DNA of 64,000 nt from Hymenobacter convexus (GTDB taxonomy: Bacteria > Bacteroidota > Bacteroidia > Cytophagales > Hymenobacteraceae): positions 232,449 through 296,448 of the forward strand of contig NZ_JAUQON010000008.1 of assembly GCF_030580955.1 (NCBI RefSeq), read 5' to 3'. The notes under the pieces were generated by a model. It searched no databases, was not told the DNA's origin, and saw only the letters and a program-made list of their open reading frames with translations. Below are positions 24,883-33,628 of this stretch, piece by piece (position 1 is the stretch's first letter; each line of letters opens with the position of its first letter). The position numbers and the translations under genes were made by a program.

Positions 24883-26316
24883 TTACTCCGCCGTGAGGGC
24901 CGCCACCACTTCGCCCAACGGCAGCACCCGCTCCACACCGGTTTGCATGATTTTGACTTTCACCACGCCGGTGGCTACTTCCTCCGGCCCCATGATGATA
25001 ACCAACGGAATCCCCTTGGCATCGGCGTATTTGAACTGCTTTTGCAGCTTGCTGGCGTCGGGGTATAGTTCGCTGGGAATGCCGGCGGCGCGCAGCTGGG
25101 CCAGCAGCGGCAGGGCCGCCCGGCCGCTGGCTACATCAAAATGCGTGAGGAGGCAGCGGGTGGGCGTTTCGCCCGTCACGGTGAAGAGGTCCAGCGCCTC
25201 CAGGCAGTCATACAGCCGGTCGACGCCAAACGAAAAGCCCACGCCCGACACGCCCGGCAGCCCAAACGAGCCGGTGAGGTTATCGTAGCGTCCGCCGCCG
25301 CTCACGCTGCCCATCTGCACGTTGTTAATTTTGACTTCGAAAATGCACCCTGTGTAGTAGGAAAGGCCCCGCGCCAGGGTGGGGTCGAAGTCGAGCCGGT
25401 CGAATTGCCGGAAGCCGGAGGCCGTGAGCAAGTCGCGTACCTCGGCCAGTTCGGTGAGGCCGCGGTAGTTGGCCAGCGGCTCGGGCGAGTCGGCGTCCAC
25501 GTCGGGCGTGGTGGGGCGCACGCCATCCGGCTCCACGCCGGCCGTCACGAAGCCGGCCAGCAGGCGCTGCAGTTTCTCCTCGTAGGTGCCTTCCACCGTC
25601 AGCAGGGCAAACAGCGTCTCGATGGTCGGTTCTGAGAAGCCGCGTTCCAGCAGCTCCTTGGTCACGCCGTCGCGCCCGATTTTATCGAGCTTGTCGATGG
25701 CCACGAACAAATCCGTCTCGCGGCCCTCGCCGCCCAGCGCCTGGTAAATGTTGCGCAGCACCCCGCGGTGGTTGATTTTGATGGTGAAGTCGTGCAGGCC
25801 GAGACCGCCCAGCACCTGGGCCATCATCAGCACGATTTCGGCTTCGCACAGCAGCGAGTCGGTGCCCACCACGTCGGCGTCGCACTGGTAAAACTCGCGG
25901 TAGCGGCCGCGCTGGGGGCGGTCGGCGCGCCACACGGGCTGCATCTGGTAGCGCTTGAAGGGGAAGGTGAGCGTGCCGCGGTTCATGGCCACGTAGCGGG
26001 CGAAGGGCACGGTGAGGTCGTAGCGCAGGCCTTTTTCGGCCACTTTGGGCAGCAGGGCTTTCGAGCCGGTGGCCAGGTCGTCGGCCGTCACGTCCTTGGC
26101 AAAATCGCCGGAGTTCAACACTTTGAATAGGAGCTGGTCGCCTTCGTCGCCGTACTTGCCCGTGAGCACCGACAGGTTCTCCAGCGTCGGCGTTTCGAGC
26201 GGCGCGAAGCCAAATGACTCGAACGTGCGGCGGATGACGTTGAAAATGTGCTGGCGGCGCGCCACCTGCGCGGGGCCAAAGTCGCGGGTGCCCTTGGGAA
26301 TACTCGGTTTTTGCAT
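24883..26316 (-). CDS. hisS: Histidine--tRNA ligase
   Basis: 477 residues. Class II synthetase motifs are visible: the MQKPSIPKGTRDFGPAQ N-terminus, motif 2 in QPVWRADRPQRGRYREFYQC, the histidine-specific ARGLSYYTGCIFE segment, and motif 3 in VGFSFGVDRLYDCLEAL. It charges tRNA-His with histidine in the cytoplasm. The ATG at 26316 matches homologue starts. A -7 promoter box lies only seven bases before it, so the message may be nearly leaderless. The gene stands alone between a convergent T9SS gene and the minus-strand receptor gene. Confidence 0.95.
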   Translation of the reverse strand: MQKPSIPKGTRDFGPAQVARRQHIFNVIRRTFESFGFAPLETPTLENLSVLTGKYGDEGDQLLFKVLNSGDFAKDVTADDLATGSKALLPKVAEKGLRYDLTVPFARYVAMNRGTLTFPFKRYQMQPVWRADRPQRGRYREFYQCDADVVGTDSLLCEAEIVLMMAQVLGGLGLHDFTIKINHRGVLRNIYQALGGEGRETDLFVAIDKLDKIGRDGVTKELLERGFSEPTIETLFALLTVEGTYEEKLQRLLAGFVTAGVEPDGVRPTTPDVDADSPEPLANYRGLTELAEVRDLLTASGFRQFDRLDFDPTLARGLSYYTGCIFEVKINNVQMGSVSGGGRYDNLTGSFGLPGVSGVGFSFGVDRLYDCLEALDLFTVTGETPTRCLLTHFDVASGRAALPLLAQLRAAGIPSELYPDASKLQKQFKYADAKGIPLVIIMGPEEVATGVVKVKIMQTGVERVLPLGEVVAALTAE

Positions 26317-26323
26317 AACTGGG

Positions 26324-26331
26324 CAAAGGTA
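26324..26331 (-). promoter_or_regulatory. Candidate -7 box directly before hisS
   Basis: Minus-strand TACCTTTG, an exact TAnnTTTG match, ends seven bases before the hisS ATG. The predicted transcription start falls at about the start codon. A -33 element is at best weak (TTTCG about 20 bases upstream). Confidence 0.4.
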
Positions 26332-26401
26332 GGGACTGCGTAAGCCGACGACGAAATATTCGAGACCGTCGAACGGCGGCAGGGTGCCATCCAAAACACA
26401 A

Positions 26402-26435
26402 AGCCCCGCCGCCGGACCAAACCGACGACGGGGCT
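26402..26435 (-). terminator. Terminator of the outer-membrane receptor gene
   Basis: A stem of about 14 pairs, including G-U pairs on the minus-strand RNA (26402-26415 with 26422-26435, core AGCCCCG/CGGGGCT), followed on that strand by a T-rich stretch. It lies after the 26491 gene and before hisS. Confidence 0.6.
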
Positions 26436-26490
26436 GCTTGCAGAAAGAAGGAGAGAAAAGCGGGGTGGTATCAGGGAAAACTTAGGCAAC

Positions 26491-29022
26491 TCAGCCGCCG
26501 AAGCCGCCGCCGCCCTGGGGTGCGGCCTCGATGCGGCCCGGCTTGGCCTTGCTGGCGCCGATGTACCAGGTGAAGCCCAGCCAGCCCACGCGGGTTTCGT
26601 CTTTGGCGTAGCGGGTGCTGGCCAGCGCGTCGGTGGCCACTTCGGTGCGGTAGGAGCTGGTGTTCAGCAGGTCGGAGATGCGCAGGGTAAGGGCGGCGCG
26701 GTCGGAGAAGAGGCGCTGGCGCAGGGCCAGGTCCAATTGGCCCCAAGCCAGCTGCCGGCCTTGGGCCGTGACGGAGGCCGAGCGCACGTTGCCGCTCAGC
26801 TGCATTTCCAGGGTGGGGCGGATGGTGAAGTTGTTGGCGAGGCGGGCGGTGCCCACCAGGGCGGTGCGGTTGCTGGCGATGCCGTTGCCGGCAATCTGGG
26901 CGCGGTAGAGGCTGGTGCTGGCCGTCAGGCGCCACCACTTGGCCAGGGGCTGGTTGAGGCTCAGTTCGGCGCCGAGGTTGGTGGTGGTGCCTAGGTTGTC
27001 GTAGGTTTCGGCCGTCACGAGGCCGGCGTTGCCGGCGAGGCGCGTGGCAACGGTGTCCACGTAGCGTAGGCGCTGGATGGAGTTGGTAGTGATGCGGGCA
27101 AACACGGTGCTCGTGATGGTGGCCTGGCCCACGGTCAGCTGGTGGCCCAGTTCGATGTTGTTGCTGAATTCGGCCTGCAAACGCGGGTTGCCGAGGCGGT
27201 AGCTGCGCGGGTCCTGATAAATGGCCAGCGGTAGCTGCTGCATGAAGTTGGGGCGGTTGAGGCGACGGGCGTAGCTCAGCTGCAGGCGGTTCTGGCCGGG
27301 CTCCTTGCCAAAGTCGCGGCTGATGAGGGCCGAGGGGAAGAAGCTCAGGTAATCCTGCTGCAGGCTGCCGCGCTGGTTGATGCCCACGCCACCTTCAATG
27401 CTGCCGCTCAGGTAAGTGTATTCGGAGCGCAAGCCCACCTGGGCGTTCCACTTCGGGCCGAGGCTGTGCTGGGCCGTGACGTAAGCGGCAGGCACCAATT
27501 GGTTGGAAGCGTAAGTGAGCGAGCGGGCGGGGTCGTTCACGAAGTCGTCGGGGCGGCTTTCGTTGGCCGCGAAGCCGAAGCTGTTGCTGCCGTTGTTGCC
27601 CTGATGTTCCAGCTTGGCACCCATTTCGAGGCGGCCTTTGCCATCGGCCAGCGGGTGGGTGTAGTCAATTTGCCCGTACTGGATGTTGCCCAGTAGCTCC
27701 AGCAGCTGGCGGGTGCCGGGCTGCGGCAAACCCGCCGAGCCGGCCTCGGCGTACTGGCGCTGTACCACCGGCACGTTTGCATCAATCACTACGCCGCCAA
27801 AGTTAGCCGTCAGTTCGCGGCCCTTGTGGGCTTCCCAGGTGCGGCGGTAGTTGCCGCCGTAGTTCAGCATCTTCACCTGCACATCGAGGTCCTGGCGGCC
27901 GCGGGCACGCTGCACCGGGCCGTTGTTGGTTTGCTGGGTCAACTCCTGGCCTTCGCCTTCGAGGTTGCGCTCGGTGCCGCCGTTCACGTTCAGGCCCAGC
28001 GTCTGGTTTTTAGGCAGTTCAAGCTCCACACCGGCCCGCAGGTTATGGTTGCGGTGAATTTCGTTGCCGACACCTATCTGTGTGGTTTGCACCGTTTCAG
28101 TGCCCACCCGGGCCGTCTGTTCGCTGTGGCCTTTGCTGCCGTAGGTCACGTCTCGGCCGTCGTAGCCGCCGCTCCAGGTGGCTTTGCCCACTTTGCGGCT
28201 CAGGCTGAGGTTGCCGCTGTATTTGTCGTTGGTGCCCAGGTTGATGGACGCGGTGCCATTGGTGCCGGAGCGGGTTTCCTTTTTGGTAATGAGATTGATA
28301 ACCCCACCGCCGCCGGCCGCGTCGTACTTGGCTGAGGGGTTGGTTATTACCTCCACCTGGGCAATGCGCGAAGCCGGAATCTGGTCGAGGCGTTGGCCGC
28401 CGGTGCCGCCGTTGCTCACGCCCGCCGGCTTGCCGTCAATCAGAATGGTGATGTTGGAAGAGCCGCGCATGCTCACCGTGCCGTTTACGTCCACGCTCAC
28501 CGAGGGCACGTTTTGCAGGATGTTGGCCGCCGTGCCGCCCACGCTGGCCAGGTCTTTTTCCACATTAATCACGCGCTTGCCCAGCTCTTCCACCACGGCC
28601 GCCTTCTGGCCAGTCACCACTACTTCGTTCAGCTTAGTAGCCGTCGCGGCAGTCATTTTCAGGCCCGGAAACTGCACTGCGGGCGCCGCGGCCGTCAGCG
28701 TGAAGCGGCGGCGCAGCACCTGGTAGTTCAAATCCTGCACGCGCAGCAGGTAGGTGCCCAGCGGCAGCGCGCCGGCCTTAAACGTGCCCTGCTCCGTAGT
28801 CTGGGCCACGGCCACAAACGTGGAGTCGGCGGCGCGCAGCAGCAGCACATCCGAGAAAGGCACGACCTTGCCCGAGCCTGCTTCCAACAAACTACCGCTC
28901 ACGGCGCCGGGGCCGCCGGTCTGGGCCGCTGCGGCCAGGGGTAGGGCCAGCGCGGCAATCGTCAGGCCGAGTAAGGCGCGGCCAACGCGGAAAATCGAAG
29001 CGGAGGTGAAAAAAGTTTTCAT
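26491..29022 (-). CDS. TonB-dependent receptor-like outer membrane beta-barrel protein
   Basis: 843 residues. A signal peptide ends near AAAAQ; a carboxypeptidase-regulatory-like beta-sandwich follows (GAVSGSLLEAGSGKVVPFSD, then LPLGTYLLRVQDL). Next come the plug (EVVVTGQK, VINVEKDLASVGGTAANILQ, VSMRGSSNITILIDGKPAG, IEVITNPSAKYDA-like) and a long barrel matching the OMP_b-brl_3 family. It ends in FTWYIGASKAKPG and a Gly-rich tail instead of the usual aromatic last residue. Such proteins transport or bind large ligands at the outer membrane; no SusD or specific substrate gene is adjacent. Confidence 0.88.
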   Translation of the reverse strand: MKTFFTSASIFRVGRALLGLTIAALALPLAAAAQTGGPGAVSGSLLEAGSGKVVPFSDVLLLRAADSTFVAVAQTTEQGTFKAGALPLGTYLLRVQDLNYQVLRRRFTLTAAAPAVQFPGLKMTAATATKLNEVVVTGQKAAVVEELGKRVINVEKDLASVGGTAANILQNVPSVSVDVNGTVSMRGSSNITILIDGKPAGVSNGGTGGQRLDQIPASRIAQVEVITNPSAKYDAAGGGGVINLITKKETRSGTNGTASINLGTNDKYSGNLSLSRKVGKATWSGGYDGRDVTYGSKGHSEQTARVGTETVQTTQIGVGNEIHRNHNLRAGVELELPKNQTLGLNVNGGTERNLEGEGQELTQQTNNGPVQRARGRQDLDVQVKMLNYGGNYRRTWEAHKGRELTANFGGVVIDANVPVVQRQYAEAGSAGLPQPGTRQLLELLGNIQYGQIDYTHPLADGKGRLEMGAKLEHQGNNGSNSFGFAANESRPDDFVNDPARSLTYASNQLVPAAYVTAQHSLGPKWNAQVGLRSEYTYLSGSIEGGVGINQRGSLQQDYLSFFPSALISRDFGKEPGQNRLQLSYARRLNRPNFMQQLPLAIYQDPRSYRLGNPRLQAEFSNNIELGHQLTVGQATITSTVFARITTNSIQRLRYVDTVATRLAGNAGLVTAETYDNLGTTTNLGAELSLNQPLAKWWRLTASTSLYRAQIAGNGIASNRTALVGTARLANNFTIRPTLEMQLSGNVRSASVTAQGRQLAWGQLDLALRQRLFSDRAALTLRISDLLNTSSYRTEVATDALASTRYAKDETRVGWLGFTWYIGASKAKPGRIEAAPQGGGGFGG

Positions 29023-29198
29023 GGTGCAGAAAAGAGAATTGGGAGAGCGATGAAGCTTTTCAGGTTGGGCAGCGGCCGCGGTTCCGCTGCGAAGGAGAGA
29101 AGCTCAGTCACCATTTTTCCCGGTGAGTGGGAGGCAAATTGCCGGTAGCGGGCCGTCTTTGGTACACGCTAACGGCAGCTACTTGGCGTTGTATGGAA

Positions 29199-29228
29199 CA
29201 AATGTAAAGCAGGTACTTTGTAACGCAA
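29199..29228 (-). promoter_or_regulatory. Promoter of the outer-membrane receptor gene
   Basis: Minus-strand TTG (29228-29226), 19-base spacer, TACATTTG (29206-29199). This is a full match to the Bacteroidota consensus and predicts a leader of about 170 bases before the ATG at 29022. Confidence 0.55.
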
Positions 29229-29478
29229 GGTACTGTTTCAAAATATCTGCGTTAAGCATGGCTTTCGTTTTCGTTACCCATTGATTTACAGAAAGAAAAT
29301 TTTATGACTGGCAGCAGTCTTATTTTCTTCGGCGCAGTGTATTGGCTGAATGTGTCGCTCAGTCAATAGATGCAGCGACTGATTTCAGGGTTGCCCAAGG
29401 TTCCCACTTTTTCTTTTGAGCATGAAAAAAGCCCTGACCACTGGGCCAGGGCTTGAGGATTCTACTTGGAGTGTGAAC
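29229..29478. other. Gene-free part of the 29023-29604 spacer
   Basis: This AT-richer stretch upstream of the receptor promoter has no supportable frame. It contains a small hairpin near 29428-29456 (AAGCCCTG paired with CAGGGCTT) that could end a transcript in either direction. I see nothing else in it. Confidence 0.5.
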
Positions 29479-29576
29479 GTCATGCAGAGCGCAGCGAAGC
29501 ATCTTGCCTGCCACTGGTAAACCTTTCGATTGGATTACCCGTGGCAGGCAAGATGCCTCGCTGCACTCTGCATGAC
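29479..29576. repeat. Long palindromic intergenic repeat, copy 2
   Basis: 36-base arms (29479-29514 and 29541-29576) with two mismatches, core GTCATGCAGAGCGCAGCGAA. It lies between two tandem minus-strand genes, 28 bases beyond the stop of the YwqK-repeat gene. Confidence 0.9.
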
Positions 29577-29604
29577 TATTCTAATTATTGTTAGTCGCAG
29601 CAAG

Positions 29605-31059
29605 TTACCGCCGCTTCACCGGTGCCTTAGGTTTTGGCTTGGCCTTGGGCTGGTGCACCGGGTCGGTCACTTGCTGGCCGTTGCGGTAGGTTACGGTCCG
29701 GTCTACAGTAGTGCCGTCTTCCTTATAATAGGTCCAAACACCGCTTTGCTTGCTGTTGCGGTACAGTCCGTTCACGGCCAAGCTGCCATCTTCCCGATAC
29801 TCCTTAAACGGGCCCTGAATCATGCTGCGCACGTAGGTCGTTTCCTTGCGCACCTTGCCCGAAGGAAAATATTCCTGCCCCACGCCAGCCATAAAGCCAT
29901 TCAGATACGGCTGGCGGCTCTGCACCTGGCCGTTGTCGAAATAGGTGAGGCGTTCGCCCACCAGCTTGCCCTGCGGGCCGTAGGTTTCCACCTTGCGGGG
30001 CGTCTTGCCATCGGGGTAGAACTCGCGCCAGGTGCCGGCCGGGCGTCCGCTTTTGTATTGCTCTTCGGCCTGCTTAACCTGCCCGGCCACGTCGTGGTAG
30101 CGCGTGATTTTGCGGTCCTTGCCGCCGTTGCCGTAGTCAGTTTCTTCGCGCAGGTGGCCGTTTTCGAAGTATTCGAGGCCGTGGCCCGTGAGCACGCCGT
30201 TCTTATAAGTGAGCTTGGTTTTGATTTGGCCGCTCTCGTAGTAGCTGGTGGCCGGCCCGTCAAGGTTGGCCGTGCCGCTCACTGGGGCGGCGCGCTTGGT
30301 CAGGTCGTCGCCCAGCGGGTTCTTCACCGCGCGCTGGGCCAGTGGGGCCGGCACGTAGGTGCTTTCGGTTTGGAGCTTGCCGCTTTGGTAGTAGCTGCGG
30401 TAGCGGCCACGGCCGTTTTTGTCGGCCAGCACTTCCACCTCAATCTGGCTATTCGGGTAATACGTCTTGTACGGCCCCGACAGCAGCCCTTTCGTGAAGC
30501 TGCCTTCGCTTTGCACCACGCCGTTGGGGTAGTAGAATTTCACCGCGCCATTGGGCTGGCCGTCCACGTAGGTAATTTCGGCTTGGGTCTTCCCGTCCGG
30601 GTACAGCGACTTCAGCGGCCCATTCGGCTGCCCTTTGGTGAGTGTTGTGCGCAGCTTCACCGAGCCGTCGGGGTGGTAGTAGGTGATTTCGCCATTCGGC
30701 ACATCATCTTCAAAGAAGCCCGCCTGCGCCACCTTGCCGTCGTCATAATACGTTTTGAACGGCCCCTGCCGGATGCCGTCGCGGTAGGTCGCCTCCAGCC
30801 GCCGGGTGCCAGTGGGGTGGAATTCTACGTAAGCCGAGTCGCGCTTGCCTTGGTTGAAGCTGGTCTGCTGCTCCATCTTGCCATTGCGATAAAACCGCTT
30901 GTAGGTGCCCTGCGGCACGGTATCGGCCGCCACCAGGGCCGTGTACACCTCGCGTTTGTTGGTCTTCAGCGAATCGTAATAGGAAATAAATCGCCGCAGC
31001 CGCTGCCCATGAGAAGGCAGCGCCAGCAGCAAAAAGAAAAAAGGAACCAGGTATTTCAT
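29605..31059 (-). CDS. YwqK/MORN-repeat protein
   Basis: 484 residues after the ATG at 31059, which begins a signal peptide (MKYLVPFFFLLLALPSHGQ). The remainder is a tandem array of about 18 short beta-hairpin repeats of the form YYxDGKxxxExxYxxGxxxG (for example YYHPDGSVKLRTTLTKGQPN, YYPNGVVQSEGSFTKGL, YFPSGKVRKETTYVRS). These are MORN-like YwqK repeats. Automated pipelines call this family a toxin-antitoxin antitoxin, but no toxin partner is visible. It is probably a periplasmic or surface structural protein. The role is unknown. Confidence 0.82.
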   Translation of the reverse strand: MKYLVPFFFLLLALPSHGQRLRRFISYYDSLKTNKREVYTALVAADTVPQGTYKRFYRNGKMEQQTSFNQGKRDSAYVEFHPTGTRRLEATYRDGIRQGPFKTYYDDGKVAQAGFFEDDVPNGEITYYHPDGSVKLRTTLTKGQPNGPLKSLYPDGKTQAEITYVDGQPNGAVKFYYPNGVVQSEGSFTKGLLSGPYKTYYPNSQIEVEVLADKNGRGRYRSYYQSGKLQTESTYVPAPLAQRAVKNPLGDDLTKRAAPVSGTANLDGPATSYYESGQIKTKLTYKNGVLTGHGLEYFENGHLREETDYGNGGKDRKITRYHDVAGQVKQAEEQYKSGRPAGTWREFYPDGKTPRKVETYGPQGKLVGERLTYFDNGQVQSRQPYLNGFMAGVGQEYFPSGKVRKETTYVRSMIQGPFKEYREDGSLAVNGLYRNSKQSGVWTYYKEDGTTVDRTVTYRNGQQVTDPVHQPKAKPKPKAPVKRR

Positions 31060-31130
31060 AGGCGCAAGAACGCAGGAAATGCTATTTCCGTGCAGAGTAT
31101 GAATGGCGCTTAAAATTCGGGCCAAAAAAA

Positions 31131-31154
31131 GCCCCACCAATTAATTGGTGGGGC
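31131..31154 (-). terminator. Terminator downstream of the thiolase gene
   Basis: A 10-base stem GCCCCACCAA/TTGGTGGGGC with a four-base loop. On the minus strand it is followed by seven T. It lies beyond the palindromic repeat (31167-31264) that separates it from the thiolase stop. Confidence 0.8.
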
Positions 31155-31166
31155 CAGAGCAAAAAG

Positions 31167-31264
31167 GAACGTCATGCTAAGCACAGCCGAAGCATCTCTA
31201 CCGCAGGAGTAAATGAATTGCGTTGCGCGGTAGAGATGCTTCGGCTGCGCTCAGCATGACGTTC
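31167..31264. repeat. Long palindromic intergenic repeat, copy 3
   Basis: 38-base arms (31167-31204 and 31227-31264) with two mismatches, core GAACGTCATGCT...GCAGCCGAAGCAT. It lies between the thiolase stop and its terminator, so the terminator is not the palindrome itself. Confidence 0.9.
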
Positions 31265-31284
31265 ATTCAGGAGCAAGGCGGGTT

Positions 31285-32469
31285 CTACAATGCTTCCACC
31301 ACAATGGCGCTGGCCCCGCCGCCGCCGTTGCAGATGCCTGTCACGCCAATTTTACCGCCCTCGTTCTTGAGCACGTTCATCAGTGTAGTCACGATGCGCG
31401 CGCCGGAGGCCCCCAGCGGGTGGCCCAGGCTCACGGCCCCGCCGTACTTGTTCACTTTGTCGCCTTCTAGGTTCAGCAACTTGTTATTGGCCAGGCTCAC
31501 CACCGAGAAAGCTTCGTTAATTTCGTAGAAATCCACGTCGGCAGCCGTTTTACCAGCGTTTTTCAAGGCCTTCGGAATGGCCAGCGCGGGCGAAGTGGTG
31601 AACCACTCCGGCGCCTGCTCGGCATCGGCGAAGCCCAGGATGCGGCCGATGGGGCTGAGGCCCAGCGCGTCGGCTTTCTCGCGGCTCATGAGCAGCACGG
31701 CGGCGGCACCGTCGTTCAGGGTGGAAGCGTTGGCGGCCGTCACCGTGCCGCCTTCCTTGATGAAGGCCGGCTTCAAGCCGGGCACTTTAGCGAAATCAAC
31801 TTTCAGGTACTCCTCATCATCTTCGATAACGGTGGTTTTGCCACGGCTCTCAATGGTGACGGGCACAATTTCGTCTTTCTTCTTGCCGGCTTTGGCCGCT
31901 GCCGCGCTACGTGTGTAGCTTTCAATGGCGAAAGCGTCCTGCTGCTCGCGGGTAATGCCCATTTCCTTGGCCGTGTTTTCGGCCGCGTTGCCCATGGCGT
32001 AGTCATGGTAAGGGTCCCACAGGCCGTCGCGCACGAGGCCGTCAATCATCTGCCCGTGCCCGTACTTGGCGCCAAAACGGGCCTTGTCGAGGTAGTAGGG
32101 CACGTTGCTCATGCTCTCCATGCCGCCGGCCAAAATCACATCGGCCTGCCCCAGCATGATGGCCTGGGCGGCGTACATGATGGCCTTCGAGCCCGAAGCG
32201 CACACCTTATTAACGGTCGTGCATTCCACCGTATCGGGCAGGCCGGCTTTCTTGGCCGCCTGGCGGGCGGGCGCCTGGCCCAGGTTGGCCGAAATCACGT
32301 TGCCCATAATCACCTGCTCGACTTCCGAGGGCGCGACGCCGGCCTTTTCCAGGGCCCCTTTCAGCGCAATCGCGCCCAGCTCCGTGGCCGACAACGACGC
32401 CAGCGCCCCGCCAAACGACCCAATGGGCGTGCGGACAGCGGAAATAATGACAACTTCTTTGGTTTGCAT
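31285..32469 (-). CDS. Acetyl-CoA C-acetyltransferase (thiolase)
   Basis: 394 residues, standard for biosynthetic/degradative thiolases. Cys90 in TTVNKVCASGSKAIMYA is the nucleophile; GHPLGASGARI holds the catalytic His and ICNGGGGASA the second Cys. The enzyme joins two acetyl-CoA to acetoacetyl-CoA or reverses the reaction. The ATG at 32469 (MQTKEVVIISAVRTPIGSFG) agrees with homologues; a -7 box TACTTTTG lies about 43 bases upstream. No neighbouring fatty-acid or polyhydroxybutyrate gene helps set its direction. Confidence 0.93.
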   Translation of the reverse strand: MQTKEVVIISAVRTPIGSFGGALASLSATELGAIALKGALEKAGVAPSEVEQVIMGNVISANLGQAPARQAAKKAGLPDTVECTTVNKVCASGSKAIMYAAQAIMLGQADVILAGGMESMSNVPYYLDKARFGAKYGHGQMIDGLVRDGLWDPYHDYAMGNAAENTAKEMGITREQQDAFAIESYTRSAAAAKAGKKKDEIVPVTIESRGKTTVIEDDEEYLKVDFAKVPGLKPAFIKEGGTVTAANASTLNDGAAAVLLMSREKADALGLSPIGRILGFADAEQAPEWFTTSPALAIPKALKNAGKTAADVDFYEINEAFSVVSLANNKLLNLEGDKVNKYGGAVSLGHPLGASGARIVTTLMNVLKNEGGKIGVTGICNGGGGASAIVVEAL

Positions 32470-32511
32470 ACCGATGTTAAATGAAGTGGGGTGGGAGGTT
32501 GAATCTGGCCG

Positions 32512-32519
32512 CAAAAGTA
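32512..32519 (-). promoter_or_regulatory. Candidate -7 box for the thiolase gene
   Basis: Minus-strand TACTTTTG, an exact TAnnTTTG match 43 bases before the ATG. No clear -33 element is seen. Confidence 0.4.
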
Positions 32520-32608
32520 CGGATTTACCGTCTCCGAACGAGTAGTCAGCCTAACAGGTGTTAGCCTGATTAGGTTGCCCGGCCAGAGGGCTGGTTTTCA
32601 GTTAAAAA

Positions 32609-33628
32609 TTACCAGGTTGGCTTATTAGGGTCGGGCTTCTGCGCCGCCGGGCGCGCCAGTTGCTGCAGGTACTGCTGCTCCTGCGCGCGCAGGGTTTCCA
32701 GTAGCTGGCGCGCCTGCGCGGGGCTCAGGTTCATGGCCTGCAGGCGCTCGCGCTGGGTTTGGAGCTGCACGTCGGCGGGCGTGGCGGCTTCGGTGCCGGG
32801 GCGGTTGCTGCGGCCGTTGGGAGTAGGAGCGGAGGCACTGGCGCTCCGGTCGAGGCCGCGTTGCTGGCCCGGCTCCTCTCCGGAAGGTAAGGGCTGCGGG
32901 ATGCCGTTGCCCAGCGTACGCCCGCCGACGGCCGTGCTCCCCGGCGCCGCGCTGGGTTGGCGTTGGTCGGGCCGGCCGGTGGCATCGGGGCGGGCGGCAG
33001 GCGGGCCGGTGGGCAGCGCGGGGCTAGGCTTTTGGTCGTTTACCTCGCCTTTACGGTCAGAACCTTCCTTCTCTGCCGGCTGATTTTGAGCTGCTCCGTT
33101 TTTCTCGGGCGATGGCTTTTCATCAGCCGCATTCTTGTTTTTCTCTTTAGGCGTCGGCGGGGGGTGCATCTTGGGCGCATTCGGCCGCTTGGCCAAATAT
33201 TCGCTCAGCACTTCATAGTCGAAGCGCGCACCGGCATTGTGCGGGTCCAGCAGCAAGGCCTGCCGCAGCAGCCCAAGCGCCTGCGCCAATTGGCCCCGCT
33301 GGGCGGCCTGAACCGCCAGCTGCTGCCGCGCCACGCTGCTCAGCGCTGCCGGGCTACCCGTAAGCAGGCGTTCGTACGTGGCGTAAGCGGGCGCCAGCTG
33401 GCCGGCCCGGGTTTGTGCGTGGGCCAGGTTGAGCAGCAGGCGCGGGTCGGGCGTGCGGCGGGTGCCGGTTGCCACCGCCGTTTCGAAGGCTTCCACGGCC
33501 TGGGCGGCTTCCCCCCGGCGGTAGGCGGCGGTGCCCGTGGCTACAGCCGCGTTGCGGTCGCGCACGCTGGTGAGCAGCTGCAAACCCGGTCCGCTCAATA
33601 GTAATACGGCCAGCACCAGGTATTTCAT
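32609..33628 (-). CDS. TPR protein, BatC-like
   Basis: 339 residues from the ATG at 33628. A hydrophobic N-terminal segment (MKYLVLAVLLLSGPGLQLL) is followed by three or so TPR repeats (for example LLLNLAHAQTRAGQLAPAYA, ARFDYEVLSEYLAKR), then a long Pro/Glu/Lys/Gln-rich linker and a C-terminal helix LLETLRAQEQQYLQQLARP typical of BatC. The frame is also open further upstream, but that part reads the VWA gene out of frame. The start codon overlaps the stop of the VWA gene as ATGA, so the two are translated together. In Bat systems these proteins are membrane-bound partners; the role is unclear. Confidence 0.82.
   Translation of the reverse strand: MKYLVLAVLLLSGPGLQLLTSVRDRNAAVATGTAAYRRGEAAQAVEAFETAVATGTRRTPDPRLLLNLAHAQTRAGQLAPAYATYERLLTGSPAALSSVARQQLAVQAAQRGQLAQALGLLRQALLLDPHNAGARFDYEVLSEYLAKRPNAPKMHPPPTPKEKNKNAADEKPSPEKNGAAQNQPAEKEGSDRKGEVNDQKPSPALPTGPPAARPDATGRPDQRQPSAAPGSTAVGGRTLGNGIPQPLPSGEEPGQQRGLDRSASASAPTPNGRSNRPGTEAATPADVQLQTQRERLQAMNLSPAQARQLLETLRAQEQQYLQQLARPAAQKPDPNKPTW

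Noticed and set aside
29605..31059. Toxin-antitoxin locus
   Set aside because: The YwqK name comes from automated annotation. The protein has a signal peptide and no neighbouring toxin.
29530..31113. 527-codon frame antisense to the YwqK-repeat gene
   Set aside because: Shadow frame without domain similarity; it also runs through a palindromic repeat. The minus-strand frame shows the real repeats.
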